26,436 nucleotides of DNA from Bacteroidetes bacterium UBA6183 (lineage in GTDB: Bacteria > Bacteroidota > Bacteroidia > UKL13-3). The notes under the pieces were generated by a model that saw only the letters and a list, made by a program, of their open reading frames with translations, searched no databases and was not told where the DNA came from. The position numbers were made by a program, and so were the translations under genes. The stretch's first letter is position 1. Every line of letters begins with the position of its first letter. This document shows positions 15,111 to 22,359 of this stretch, piece by piece. The DNA lies in the NCBI GenBank assembly GCA_002422865.1, contig DITN01000067.1, positions 9,813 through 36,248 on the forward strand, written 5' to 3'.

Positions 15111-15142
15111 TTGCAAGTTTACCAATTATTTTAGTATTATTG
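15111..15142 (+). promoter_or_regulatory. Candidate promoter of the S24 repressor gene
   Basis: TTG at 15111-15113, 21 bases, then TATTATTG (15135-15142) is one base off TAnnTTTG. Two related words, AATTATTTTAGTA and AATAATTTTAGCA, flank the box and could be repressor half-sites. The start codon is 26 bases downstream. Confidence 0.4.
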
Positions 15143-15168
15143 TGCTAATAATTTTAGCAATTGCAATT

Positions 15169-15939
15169 ATGAGTAAAATATCAAACAACATCAAGCACTT
15201 GCGCTCCTTAAAAGGATGGAGCCAGCAACAATTGGCGGATAAACTAAATATTACGCGTGCACGTATTGGTTCTTACGAAGAAGAAAGGGCTGATCCTCCT
15301 GTTGACATTCTGATACGTTTAAGTACCATGTTTCATGTAGCCATTGATGCATTGCTAAAATGTGATTTAAGCAAAGTTGATCCGGCCTCGTTAATGAAAG
15401 TTGGGCAAAACCGTATTTTATTTCCCATTATGGTTGATGCCAATAACAACGATTTGGTGGAAGTGGTAACCGCTCGTGCATCGGCAGGATATTTAAACGG
15501 CTATAGCGACCCTGAGTATTTTGAAAACCTGCCCAACATGAATTTACCTTTTAAAATTGTGGGTAAACACCGTGCATTTCCTATTAAAGGCGACTCGATG
15601 CCTCCATTACAAAATGGTAGTTTTGTGGTGAGCAAGTTTGTAGAAAGCATAAACGACATTGTGAATGGTAGCACTTATGTACTTATTACCAAAGAGGAAG
15701 GTATTGTATACAAACGTGTATTTAAAAAGGGTAATGAACTTGAATTACACTCCGACAATAAAAATTACGAACCATATACCGTTCATATATCAGATGTATT
15801 AGAGGTTTGGCAATTTGTATGTACCCTAAATGTATCCGACAAAAAAGAAGAAGAACTAAACTTAGAAAGTATTATGAATATGCTAAAAAGTATGCGTGTG
15901 GAAATGGAAAGTATCAAACAAAAAATTAAGGTGAATTAA
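15169..15939 (+). CDS. LexA-like XRE/S24-family repressor
   Basis: A 256-residue repressor with self-cleavage machinery. Residues 5-63 are a Cro/C1 helix-turn-helix (WSQQQLADKLNITRARIGSYEEERADPP). The C-terminal S24 domain shows Ala106-Gly107 in ASAGYLNG as scissile bond, Ser143 in PIKGDSMPP as nucleophile and Lys182 in GIVYKRVF as general base, with spacing like LexA. It should therefore be cut in a RecA-dependent or similar stress response, freeing the divergent dinB-dnaE genes. A short charged helical tail (about 225-256) follows. ATG 15169 was chosen rather than GTG 15142, since the longer version adds a hydrophobic LIILAIAI stretch that lies over the promoter-like bases. The GyrI-like gene follows after two bases. 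Confidence 0.9.
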   Translation: MSKISNNIKHLRSLKGWSQQQLADKLNITRARIGSYEEERADPPVDILIRLSTMFHVAIDALLKCDLSKVDPASLMKVGQNRILFPIMVDANNNDLVEVVTARASAGYLNGYSDPEYFENLPNMNLPFKIVGKHRAFPIKGDSMPPLQNGSFVVSKFVESINDIVNGSTYVLITKEEGIVYKRVFKKGNELELHSDNKNYEPYTVHISDVLEVWQFVCTLNVSDKKEEELNLESIMNMLKSMRVEMESIKQKIKVN

Positions 15940-15941
15940 CT

Positions 15942-16427
15942 ATGTTGATTCCAAAAATAGTAACGCTTGCCCCCAAAATATTGGTGGGCATAAACCAACA
16001 AATGAGTTTAACCAACAACACCACCGCACAACTTTGGCAAAAGTTTATGCCCATGCGTAAACTTATAAAACATACGGTGGGCAATGATTTGTATAGCTTG
16101 CAACAATATAATGGGGTGTTGAGTTTAAGTAACTTTTCACCGGATAACATATTTACCAAATGGGCTGCAGTGGAGGTTGAACCGGGCAATGACATGCTAG
16201 AAAACATGGAAGTACTGAACCTGGAAGGAGGTTTGTATGCAGTGTTTTTATACAAAGGTTTGCCCGCAAATTATTCACCAACGTTTAGGTACATTTTCGG
16301 TACGTGGTTTCCGCAATCGGAATATGAGGTAGATGACCGACCACACTTTGAAGTTTTGGGCGAAAAATACAGCAATGCTTCTCCTGATTCGGAAGAAGAA
16401 ATTTGGATACCTATAAAACTAAAGTAG
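15942..16427 (+). CDS. GyrI-like (AraC effector-binding-type) domain protein
   Basis: A 161-residue stand-alone small-molecule-binding-type domain of the SOUL/GyrI-like superfamily. Seen: MLIPKIVTLAPKILVGINQQMS at the start, LWQKFMPMRKLI, then LYAVFLYKGLP, FRYIFGTWFPQSEYEVDDRPHFEVLG near the C-terminus and the strand IWIPIKL as its end, as in this fold. There is no DNA-binding domain. It begins two bases after the S24 repressor stop codon and is very likely cotranscribed. Some relatives bind gyrase, toxins or drugs. Its last nine bases overlap the end of the convergent TonB-like gene. Confidence 0.82.
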   Translation: MLIPKIVTLAPKILVGINQQMSLTNNTTAQLWQKFMPMRKLIKHTVGNDLYSLQQYNGVLSLSNFSPDNIFTKWAAVEVEPGNDMLENMEVLNLEGGLYAVFLYKGLPANYSPTFRYIFGTWFPQSEYEVDDRPHFEVLGEKYSNASPDSEEEIWIPIKLK

Positions 16428-16913
16428 CGAATAAAGCCAAACTCCAATAGCCGCTCCTAATAATCCGCCAACTATTATACCTATAGATTCGGCAACACTA
16501 TACATATACCTATTTTCTTGCAAACTGAAATTAATGGGTATAGTATACTTCACTTTTACCACCTTACCTTGTTGTGTTCCGGGTTTCCATTGTGGCATAC
16601 CATTGATTACACGCAATGCTTCGGCATCAATGGTTGGACTTACAGGTTTGATGACTTTACTATCTGTTACAAACCCCAAAGTATCTATTACAAACTGAAC
16701 GATAACTTTTCCTGAAATATTCTTGTTAAAGTCTTCCTTAGGATATTTAATGTTTTTATTCAAGTAAGCATACATTGCTTCTTGTCCGCCCGGATACTCA
16801 GGCATTGTTTCTACAAATACAACTACCTTACCTGAATCGGTTGGTGTTTGTGCCCAAGCGGTGTTACACACAAGTACACATAATACAAACAGCCATTTAA
16901 CAAGATTACTCAT
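16419..16913 (-). CDS. Secreted TonB-C-terminal-domain protein with C-terminal membrane span
   Basis: A 164-residue protein with a Sec signal peptide (MSNLVKWLFVLCVLVCNTAWAQ). The mature part carries the TonB-C domain typical of Bacteroidota energy transducers: VFVETMPEYPGGQEAMYAYLNKNIKYPKE, GKVIVQFVIDTLGFVTDSKV, IDAEALRVINGMPQWKPGTQQGKVVKVKYTIPINF. Unlike TonB there is no N-terminal membrane anchor or proline-rich linker. Instead there is a C-terminal Gly-rich hydrophobic stretch (about 144-163, IGIIVGGLLGAAIGVWLYSL) that could span a membrane. It follows the acetyltransferase gene by three bases. A role in envelope transport or signalling is plausible but not shown. Confidence 0.82.
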   Translation of the reverse strand: MSNLVKWLFVLCVLVCNTAWAQTPTDSGKVVVFVETMPEYPGGQEAMYAYLNKNIKYPKEDFNKNISGKVIVQFVIDTLGFVTDSKVIKPVSPTIDAEALRVINGMPQWKPGTQQGKVVKVKYTIPINFSLQENRYMYSVAESIGIIVGGLLGAAIGVWLYSLL

Positions 16914-16916
16914 TGT

Positions 16917-17495
16917 TTAAGCAATACGTGTAACTACATTATTCTTTAACTCATACACTTGTCCGCTTTCAGGGCAAGTAGCTTTACCATCAGCATCAAA
17001 TTGTAAACGGTGTCCGAACTCGCTCATCCAACCTAACTGACGAGCGGGATTACCAACCAATAAGGCATAAGCCGGAACATTTTTAGTAACCACAGCACCG
17101 GCACCTATAAACGCAAATTCACCGATATCATGCCCACATACAATAGTAGCATTTGCACCAATTGAAGCGCCTTTGCCCACATGAGTTCTGGCATAAGAAC
17201 CTCTGCGGTTAACGGCACTGCGCGGGTTGGTTACATTGGTAAATACACAAGATGGACCAAGAAACACATCATCATCACAAGTTACACCGGTATAAATAGA
17301 AACATTGTTTTGAATCTTTACATTGTTGCCCAAAACCACTTCAGGACTAATAACCACGTTTTGGCCAATATTGCAATTTTGACCAATTACACACTTACTC
17401 ATAACGTGCGAGAAGTGCCAAATTTTGGTTCCATCACCAATGGTGCAGCCTTCATCAACAAAGGCCGACTCGTGGGCAAAATAATTATTTTCCAT
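16917..17495 (-). CDS. Left-handed beta-helix N-acetyltransferase, WbpD/WlbB-like
   Basis: A 192-residue acyl-CoA-dependent acetyltransferase with hexapeptide repeats. Order: YFAHESAFVDEGCTIGDGTKIWHFSHVMSKCVIGQNCNIGQNV, VVLGNNVKIQNNVSIYTGV, CDDDVFLGPSCVFTNVTNPRS and GKGASIGANATIVCGHDIGEFAFIGAGAVVTKNVPAYALLVGNPARQLGW. The overall order and the IWHFSHV and NPRS parts resemble the UDP-2-acetamido-3-amino-glucuronate acetyltransferases (WbpD/WlbB). No other sugar-nucleotide gene is nearby, which is unusual for this class. ATG 17495 is chosen; the reading can be extended to 17531 with a TTG, but a promoter-like pair (TTTG, 19 bases, TAAAATTG) overlaps that extension. Confidence 0.86.
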   Translation of the reverse strand: MENNYFAHESAFVDEGCTIGDGTKIWHFSHVMSKCVIGQNCNIGQNVVISPEVVLGNNVKIQNNVSIYTGVTCDDDVFLGPSCVFTNVTNPRSAVNRRGSYARTHVGKGASIGANATIVCGHDIGEFAFIGAGAVVTKNVPAYALLVGNPARQLGWMSEFGHRLQFDADGKATCPESGQVYELKNNVVTRIA

Positions 17496-17501
17496 ACGGT
17501 T

Positions 17502-17532
17502 CAATTTTACGCTTTGTATTACGCATTTCAAA
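17502..17532 (-). promoter_or_regulatory. Candidate promoter of the acetyltransferase-TonB pair
   Basis: On the minus strand TTTG (17532-17529), 19 bases, then TAAAATTG (17509-17502), one base off TAnnTTTG. The box is only six bases before the ATG, so the leader would be very short. Confidence 0.4.
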
Positions 17533-17629
17533 ACATTGTTTTACCGCTTATACTGTCAAACAACATGAATAAACTTCTATTCCAACATTTTAGCTTGCAC
17601 AGCATTATTAGCCAGCCTAAATTCGCGCC

Positions 17630-19426
17630 ATGTATTTAAAAACCAAAATACTAGCCCTTATTTTGTTACTTATTTCTGTTTGGGGAGCAGATTTTTCAGC
17701 CTTCGGTCAAGATTCTATCTTTATTCAACTAAAATGGCGTCACCAATTTCAGTTTGCTGGATATTACGCAGCAGTAAACAAGGGTTACTTTAAAGAACTC
17801 GGGTTAAATGTATATCTGCGTGAAGGAGGTCCTAATATTATTTCAGTGGATGAAGTAGAGAAAGGACACTCGCAATATGCCGTTTCCTCGTCCGAAATTA
17901 TATCTGACTATATCAGTGGAAAACCACTGAGTGTAATTACTGTTTTTTTTCAGCACTCACCTTATGTGTTATTAACCTCGGCTCATAGTAACATTAAGCG
18001 ACCATCTGACTTAATAGACAAACGTGTTATGGCTGCCAACGAGCAGGGTTGGACACAGATAAAAGCTGTATTTTTAAAAGAGGGAATAAATCCCGCCTTA
18101 CTAAAAGTACAACAGCACCAATGGGGATTTAAACATCTAGAAAATGGAGAAGCTGACGCCATGTCTGCATACAGTTCCTTTGAACCATTTATGCTTGACA
18201 AGATGGGAATACACTATAACATTATAAAACCTGTAGATTATGGAGTAGACTTTTATGGGGATTTGTTATTTAGCAGTCAAGATTATGTAAAAAACAATGC
18301 CGAAGAGGTAGAAGAAGTTAGAGATGCTTTAATTAAAGGATGGGATTATGCATTTGCTCATCGTGAAGAAATGGCCGACTACATTTTATCTTTACCTGGA
18401 GTTAAAGACCGGGGTATAGATAAAAGCCTTTTACTAAAGGAAGCAGCCGAATTGTATAACCTTGCCCAACCTGACCTAATTGCCATAGGACATATGAACA
18501 TAGGCAGATGGCAGGCTATTTTAAATACCTATAAGGAATTGGGATTAGCTCCTGCTGACATTACACTGGGTAACTTTGTTTTTACAACCACTCCCGATGA
18601 GTACCGTCATAAATTTAAAAATGCTTTTTACATTAGTTTAGGATTGTTGGCCTCTGTTTTGTTTGTACTCGCATACAACTATCAGTTAAAAAAAGAGGTT
18701 AGAAAGCAAACACATAAAATACAAACCACCACAGATGAACTAATGTTAAGTAATGCTGAACTAGAAAAGTTTGCATACGTAGCCTCCCACAATTTACGGG
18801 CCCCCGTAATTAACATAATAAGCTTACTATCTTTGTATAACAGAGAACGTCCCAATGCTGAAGACAATTCATATATTATTGAAAAACTAGACTCTACCAC
18901 TAAAAATCTTCACAATACACTAAAAGATTTGATACAGGTAGTATCGAGTAAATCAGTAGGATTGGACGCTCAAGAAGTGAACATTGAACATGTATTTGAA
19001 GAAGTAAAAGAATCAATCAGCGAACTTATAAATAACTCAGAAACTAATATATACACCCATTTTGAGGTAAAAAAATTATACTACAGCCACAAAGTACTTA
19101 CCAGTATTCTGATAAACCTTTTAACTAATTCAATTAAATACAAACGACCGGAAGTTCATGCTATTATTGAGGTTTCAACACGTGTGAAAAACAATAAAAT
19201 TGAATTACGGGTAACAGATAATGGACTAGGTATCAACCTAAAAAAACATGGTGAAAAACTTTTCGGATTGTTTCAACGGTTTAATACTAATATTGATGGA
19301 TCAGGCATTGGTTTGCATATTGTAAAAAAACAAGTAGAAACCCTTGGCGGTGAAATAAAAGTAGAAAGCACTGTAAATGTTGGAACAACTTTTTATATTT
19401 ACATAAATTCTTTACCCAAAGTTTAA
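17630..19426 (+). CDS. NMT1/THI5-sensor hybrid histidine kinase
   Basis: A 598-residue sensor kinase. Residues 1-26 are a signal peptide. Residues 28-325 form an NMT1/THI5 (SsuA-like) periplasmic binding domain: IQLKWRHQFQFAGYYAAVNKGYF, LREGGPNIISVDEV, YAVSSSEIISDYISG, FFQHSPYVLLTSAHS and GEADAMSAYSSFEPFML are typical of aminopyrimidine or alkylsulfonate binders. A membrane span (332-350) leads to a coiled coil and the kinase: FAYVASHNLRAP with His387 as phosphorylation site, LLTNSIKYK with Asn500, VTDNGLGI, LFGLFQRF and GSGIGLHIV. All catalytic boxes are intact. A single-domain response regulator starts four bases downstream. The ligand may be a pyrimidine or sulfur compound; that is inference. 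A weak promoter (TTG, 20 bases, TAAATTCG) lies just before the ATG. Confidence 0.92.
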   Translation: MYLKTKILALILLLISVWGADFSAFGQDSIFIQLKWRHQFQFAGYYAAVNKGYFKELGLNVYLREGGPNIISVDEVEKGHSQYAVSSSEIISDYISGKPLSVITVFFQHSPYVLLTSAHSNIKRPSDLIDKRVMAANEQGWTQIKAVFLKEGINPALLKVQQHQWGFKHLENGEADAMSAYSSFEPFMLDKMGIHYNIIKPVDYGVDFYGDLLFSSQDYVKNNAEEVEEVRDALIKGWDYAFAHREEMADYILSLPGVKDRGIDKSLLLKEAAELYNLAQPDLIAIGHMNIGRWQAILNTYKELGLAPADITLGNFVFTTTPDEYRHKFKNAFYISLGLLASVLFVLAYNYQLKKEVRKQTHKIQTTTDELMLSNAELEKFAYVASHNLRAPVINIISLLSLYNRERPNAEDNSYIIEKLDSTTKNLHNTLKDLIQVVSSKSVGLDAQEVNIEHVFEEVKESISELINNSETNIYTHFEVKKLYYSHKVLTSILINLLTNSIKYKRPEVHAIIEVSTRVKNNKIELRVTDNGLGINLKKHGEKLFGLFQRFNTNIDGSGIGLHIVKKQVETLGGEIKVESTVNVGTTFYIYINSLPKV

Positions 19427-19430
19427 CCCA

Positions 19431-19817
19431 ATGAACATACTCTTAATTGATGATGACGAAGTAACCAACTACATTAATAAACGTATATTTAGCGTTGTTT
19501 ACCCCGACTCTAACATAGTTATTGCCGGAAATGGTGCAGAGGCCTTAACTGTTATCGAAGATAACATAAGTAAAGCCATGCCTATTTTTGATTTGATTTT
19601 GGTTGATATTAGCATGCCCGACATGGATGGGTGGGAATTTATTGATGCCGTATCTGATAATAAGTACATACAACAACACAAAGGGCATTTTTTCATGCTT
19701 ACATCATCAGTTTTTGATGATGATATCATCAAAGTACAGAGTAAACCTATTATTAAAAAGTTTTTCTCGAAACCTTTAGACATCCAAAAAATAAAAGAAA
19801 TGGTGGAACTGTGTTAA
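19431..19817 (+). CDS. Single-domain response regulator
   Basis: A 128-residue receiver domain with no output domain. Acidic pocket Asp7-Asp9 in LLIDDDEV, phospho-acceptor Asp59 in LILVDISMPDMDG, Thr91-Ser in MLTSS and Lys114 in FFSKPLD are all present. It starts four bases after the kinase stop and must be its partner. Since it has no DNA-binding or enzymatic part, it probably passes phosphate on or binds another protein, as CheY-type and phosphorelay proteins do. A terminator overlapping the stop codon ends the unit. Confidence 0.93.
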   Translation: MNILLIDDDEVTNYINKRIFSVVYPDSNIVIAGNGAEALTVIEDNISKAMPIFDLILVDISMPDMDGWEFIDAVSDNKYIQQHKGHFFMLTSSVFDDDIIKVQSKPIIKKFFSKPLDIQKIKEMVELC

Positions 19818-19835
19818 TAGCTCCACCATTTTTTA
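19798..19835 (+). terminator. Terminator overlapping the response-regulator stop
   Basis: AAATGGTGGAACT (19798-19810) pairs with 19819-19831 with one mismatch, around an eight-base loop, then T-run. The left arm is inside the coding sequence. It lies between convergent genes. Confidence 0.82.
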
Positions 19836-19852
19836 TTTAAAGTATTTGCTTA

Positions 19853-20956
19853 TTAGTTACCAGATCCTTCAATCCAAATCTTCCAACTTGCATTGTTTGT
19901 TTGGTATGAAGCACTCAATATATAAATCCCTGCTGGTAAATAGTGTCCATCAATTTTTAATACACCATTTTCTACCTTGGTATTTACATTTAATGGATTG
20001 CCCTTTAAATCTGTAAGCACCAAAGCCGTGTAATCTAAATTTGGAAGCACAATACTTTTAGATACCACATCATACAACGGAACTACAGATTCTTGTATTG
20101 CTTTATCAATGCGTACCACTCTAGAGTAATCTTCTTTTCCATCATAATCAACCTGTTTCACCCTGTAATAAGCATGGGCCAATTTTGTATCATCAGTAAA
20201 TTGGTATCTCTTTGCAACAGATTGATTACCGCTACCCTTAACTTCACCAATAACTTCCCAATCGTATCCATTTACACTACGTTGCACTTCGAAGTAATTA
20301 TTGTTTATTTCAGTTAAAGTTGTCCATTTAATCAGTACACCTCTTTCATTCCCTAATGCAGCTATATCACCCCATTTAACGGGTAATACCGTAGACGAAA
20401 ATGTTTTGGTGTAAATCAAATCCCCTGAACTGCTGTTATCCCCGTTTGATGCATTAATGGCTACATAAAACACAGGACTAACATTAATAGTATTAGGTGT
20501 AGTGTATTGAAATTGCCATGTTTTTGTACTGCCTAATGCTGAAGTTCCGGATACATCATGCATTAAGTAAGTTCTATTAGGACCTGTAGTGCTTGATAAT
20601 TGCGTTTCACTGCTTGAAGCAATCAATGTACCAATACTAGCAGAAGAACTTGTTGCGGATGAAGGTAATACACACAACTGGAACCCATATTTAGTTCTAC
20701 CCGATTGGCTAAATCCTAAATTAAAAGTATACGTTGTATTTGGCTGTAGAGCCGTTAGTGCTGTAGATGTTGTTAATGTGATGTTGTTTAACGCTCCTCC
20801 ACTATTCAAAGCACTTCCACCGTGGCATGATGTACAATTAGACTCTCCAGGTGCACCTGTGTGTGAATCAGGAGGACCACCGGAATAGGTTACTGCAGAT
20901 AACGACCACATCAGTAAACCGCAAACAATAACTGTTTTAAGTAATTTTGTTTTCAT
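19853..20956 (-). CDS. Secreted CxxCH protein, choice-of-anchor V type with T9SS-like tail
   Basis: A 367-residue exported protein. A signal peptide covers about residues 1-25. Then GPPDSHTGAPGESNCTSCHGG has a CxxCH heme-type motif and the look of the choice-of-anchor V domain found in Bacteroidota and other lineages. A beta-sandwich of about 150 residues rich in Ser and Thr follows. Next is a fibronectin-like part (VLIKWTTLTEINNNYFEVQR, YDWEVIGEVKGSGN, YYRVKQVDYDGKEDYSRV). The C-terminal 80 residues (ALVLTDLKGNPLNV, LPAGIYILSASY, SWKIWIEGSGN) resemble a T9SS type A sorting domain, so the protein is likely exported to the surface. ATG 20956 is used; the codon at 20962 is TTG. It is monocistronic. 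Confidence 0.85.
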   Translation of the reverse strand: MKTKLLKTVIVCGLLMWSLSAVTYSGGPPDSHTGAPGESNCTSCHGGSALNSGGALNNITLTTSTALTALQPNTTYTFNLGFSQSGRTKYGFQLCVLPSSATSSSASIGTLIASSSETQLSSTTGPNRTYLMHDVSGTSALGSTKTWQFQYTTPNTINVSPVFYVAINASNGDNSSSGDLIYTKTFSSTVLPVKWGDIAALGNERGVLIKWTTLTEINNNYFEVQRSVNGYDWEVIGEVKGSGNQSVAKRYQFTDDTKLAHAYYRVKQVDYDGKEDYSRVVRIDKAIQESVVPLYDVVSKSIVLPNLDYTALVLTDLKGNPLNVNTKVENGVLKIDGHYLPAGIYILSASYQTNNASWKIWIEGSGN

Positions 20957-21054
20957 TTTCAATTAATTAGTTGTGTGAATATATGACTAAATCGCTAAAA
21001 ACTAATATTTATCATAAGAAAAATCAAACAGAGTGCATGCTTAAATTGTTTTTA

Positions 21055-21070
21055 ATCGTATATTTGCGAT
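21055..21070 (+). promoter_or_regulatory. ars promoter with overlapping ArsR operator
   Basis: TATATTTG (21059-21066) matches the TAnnTTTG -7 consensus. It is enclosed by ATCG (21055-21058) and CGAT (21067-21070), an inverted repeat with an eight-base spacer. ArsR bound here would cover the promoter and should leave when arsenite binds. The start codon is 18 bases from the box. Confidence 0.55.
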
Positions 21071-21083
21071 ATATATTTTACAT

Positions 21084-21425
21084 ATGGCTATCAACAAAAA
21101 AGGTGAATTTTTAGCAGACGAGATATCCATCTCTGATTTTGCACGAACATTGGGGCATCCGGCCCGCATAGCTATTTTAAAAACACTTGCCGAGCGCAAT
21201 GAATGTATTTGTGGAGAGATTGTCGAAGTGCTTCCTTTGGCACAGTCTACAGTATCGCAACATCTAAAAGAACTTAAAAATATGGGGCTTATTCAAGGTA
21301 CACTCAACGGACCAAAATCATGCTACTGCATAAATTGGGAAAACTTAGAAGCCCACATGAACCAATTTAATAAACTAACCAACGAGTTACTAAGTAAAAA
21401 ACCAGCAGCAATTTGCTGCAAATAA
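21084..21425 (+). CDS. arsR: ArsR-family arsenite-responsive repressor
   Basis: A 113-residue winged-helix repressor and the first gene of the arsenic operon. Order: FARTLGHPARIAILKTLAE (dimer and first helices), ECICGEIVEVLPLAQSTVSQHLKELKNMGLIQG (recognition helix) and wing SCYCINW. Metal-ligand candidates are Cys41 and Cys43 in CIC, Cys80 and Cys82 in CYC, and the terminal Cys111-Cys112. The classic Cys-x-Cys-x2-Cys is shortened: the third position has Ile. The recognition helix SQHLKEL is standard. It is 12 bases ahead of the arsM gene. A candidate operator overlaps its own promoter. Confidence 0.93.
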   Translation: MAINKKGEFLADEISISDFARTLGHPARIAILKTLAERNECICGEIVEVLPLAQSTVSQHLKELKNMGLIQGTLNGPKSCYCINWENLEAHMNQFNKLTNELLSKKPAAICCK

Positions 21426-21437
21426 AATTAAAAAAAT

Positions 21438-22289
21438 ATGGAAACATTAACGAACGAACAGCTAAAACAAAGCGTAAAAGATATGTACGCTAAAATTGCT
21501 ACTCAAACAAAGCAAGATAATGCTGCCAGCTGCTGCGGAGCGGGTGGCTGCAGCACTGAGGTATACAATATTATGAGTGATGATTACACGCAACTAGCGG
21601 GTTACAACCCCGATGCCGACTTAGGTTTAGGTTGTGGTTTACCAACCGAACATGCCATGATGAAACCGGGAGATACCGTTCTTGATTTAGGAAGCGGTGC
21701 CGGTAACGATTGTTTTATTGCACGTGCCATTGTGGGCGATAGCGGTAAAGTAATTGGGGTGGATATGACCGAAACCATGATTGATTTAGCGCGTGAAAAT
21801 GCGGATAAATTAGGTTTGAATAACGTAGAATTCCGTTTGGGCGAAATTGAAAAACTACCCATAACAGCTAACAAAGTTGATGTGGTGGTAAGCAACTGTG
21901 TATTAAACCTTGTACCTGATAAAGAAAAAGCATTCAGTGAAATTTATCGTGTTTTAAAACCGGGTGCACATTTTAGTATTTCTGATGTGGTTTTGGTTGG
22001 CGAGTTGCCTGAAAAAATAAAATCGGCAAGCGAAATGTATGCCGGTTGTGTATCGGGTGCTTTACAAAAAACACATTACATCAGCATCATTAATCAAACC
22101 GGATTTGTAAATGTAAAAGTGCAAAAAGAAAAAGCAATTATTATTCCTGATGATATTTTGTTAAACTATTTATCGAAAGAAGAAATTAACGAATACAGAA
22201 CTAGTGGTAAAGGTATTTTTAGCGTAACTGTTTATGCCGAAAAACCAGCAGAAAACAAACAATGCACTCCCGGTGGCGGATGCTGCTAA
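21438..22289 (+). CDS. arsM: Arsenite S-adenosylmethionine methyltransferase
   Basis: A 283-residue enzyme that transfers methyl groups from SAM to arsenite, giving methylated and volatile arsenicals. The SAM site is VLDLGSGAGNDCFIA (81-95) and GVDMTETMI. Cysteines sit at the three conserved arsenic-binding places: Cys66 in LGCGLP, Cys154 in VVSNCVLNL and Cys204 in MYAGCVSG. Cys-rich ends SCCGAGGC (about 31-38) and the final TPGGGCC also fit the family. It is the second gene of the operon. A strong hairpin follows within eight bases of its stop, before the efflux gene. Confidence 0.95.
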   Translation: METLTNEQLKQSVKDMYAKIATQTKQDNAASCCGAGGCSTEVYNIMSDDYTQLAGYNPDADLGLGCGLPTEHAMMKPGDTVLDLGSGAGNDCFIARAIVGDSGKVIGVDMTETMIDLARENADKLGLNNVEFRLGEIEKLPITANKVDVVVSNCVLNLVPDKEKAFSEIYRVLKPGAHFSISDVVLVGELPEKIKSASEMYAGCVSGALQKTHYISIINQTGFVNVKVQKEKAIIIPDDILLNYLSKEEINEYRTSGKGIFSVTVYAEKPAENKQCTPGGGCC

Positions 22290-22296
22290 ATCTAGT

Positions 22297-22335
22297 AGGT
22301 TGATTGATGAGTATAACTTATCAATCAACCTTTTA
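22297..22335 (+). terminator. Hairpin between arsM and acr3
   Basis: AGGTTGATTGATGAGT (22297-22312) pairs with 22316-22331 with one G-T pair, around a three-base loop, followed by TTTTATAAAA. It lies inside the ars operon, so it may be a partial terminator or an mRNA stabiliser rather than an end. Confidence 0.75.
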
Positions 22336-22359
22336 TAAAAACTTATACTAACCAACAAC

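Noticed and set aside
15142..15168. GTG start giving the S24 repressor a MLIILAIAIM leader
   Set aside because: The bases overlap the candidate promoter and the leader has no counterpart in XRE/S24 proteins.
20960..20962. TTG start of the choice-of-anchor V protein
   Set aside because: ATG at 20956 is six bases further and gives an equally good signal peptide.
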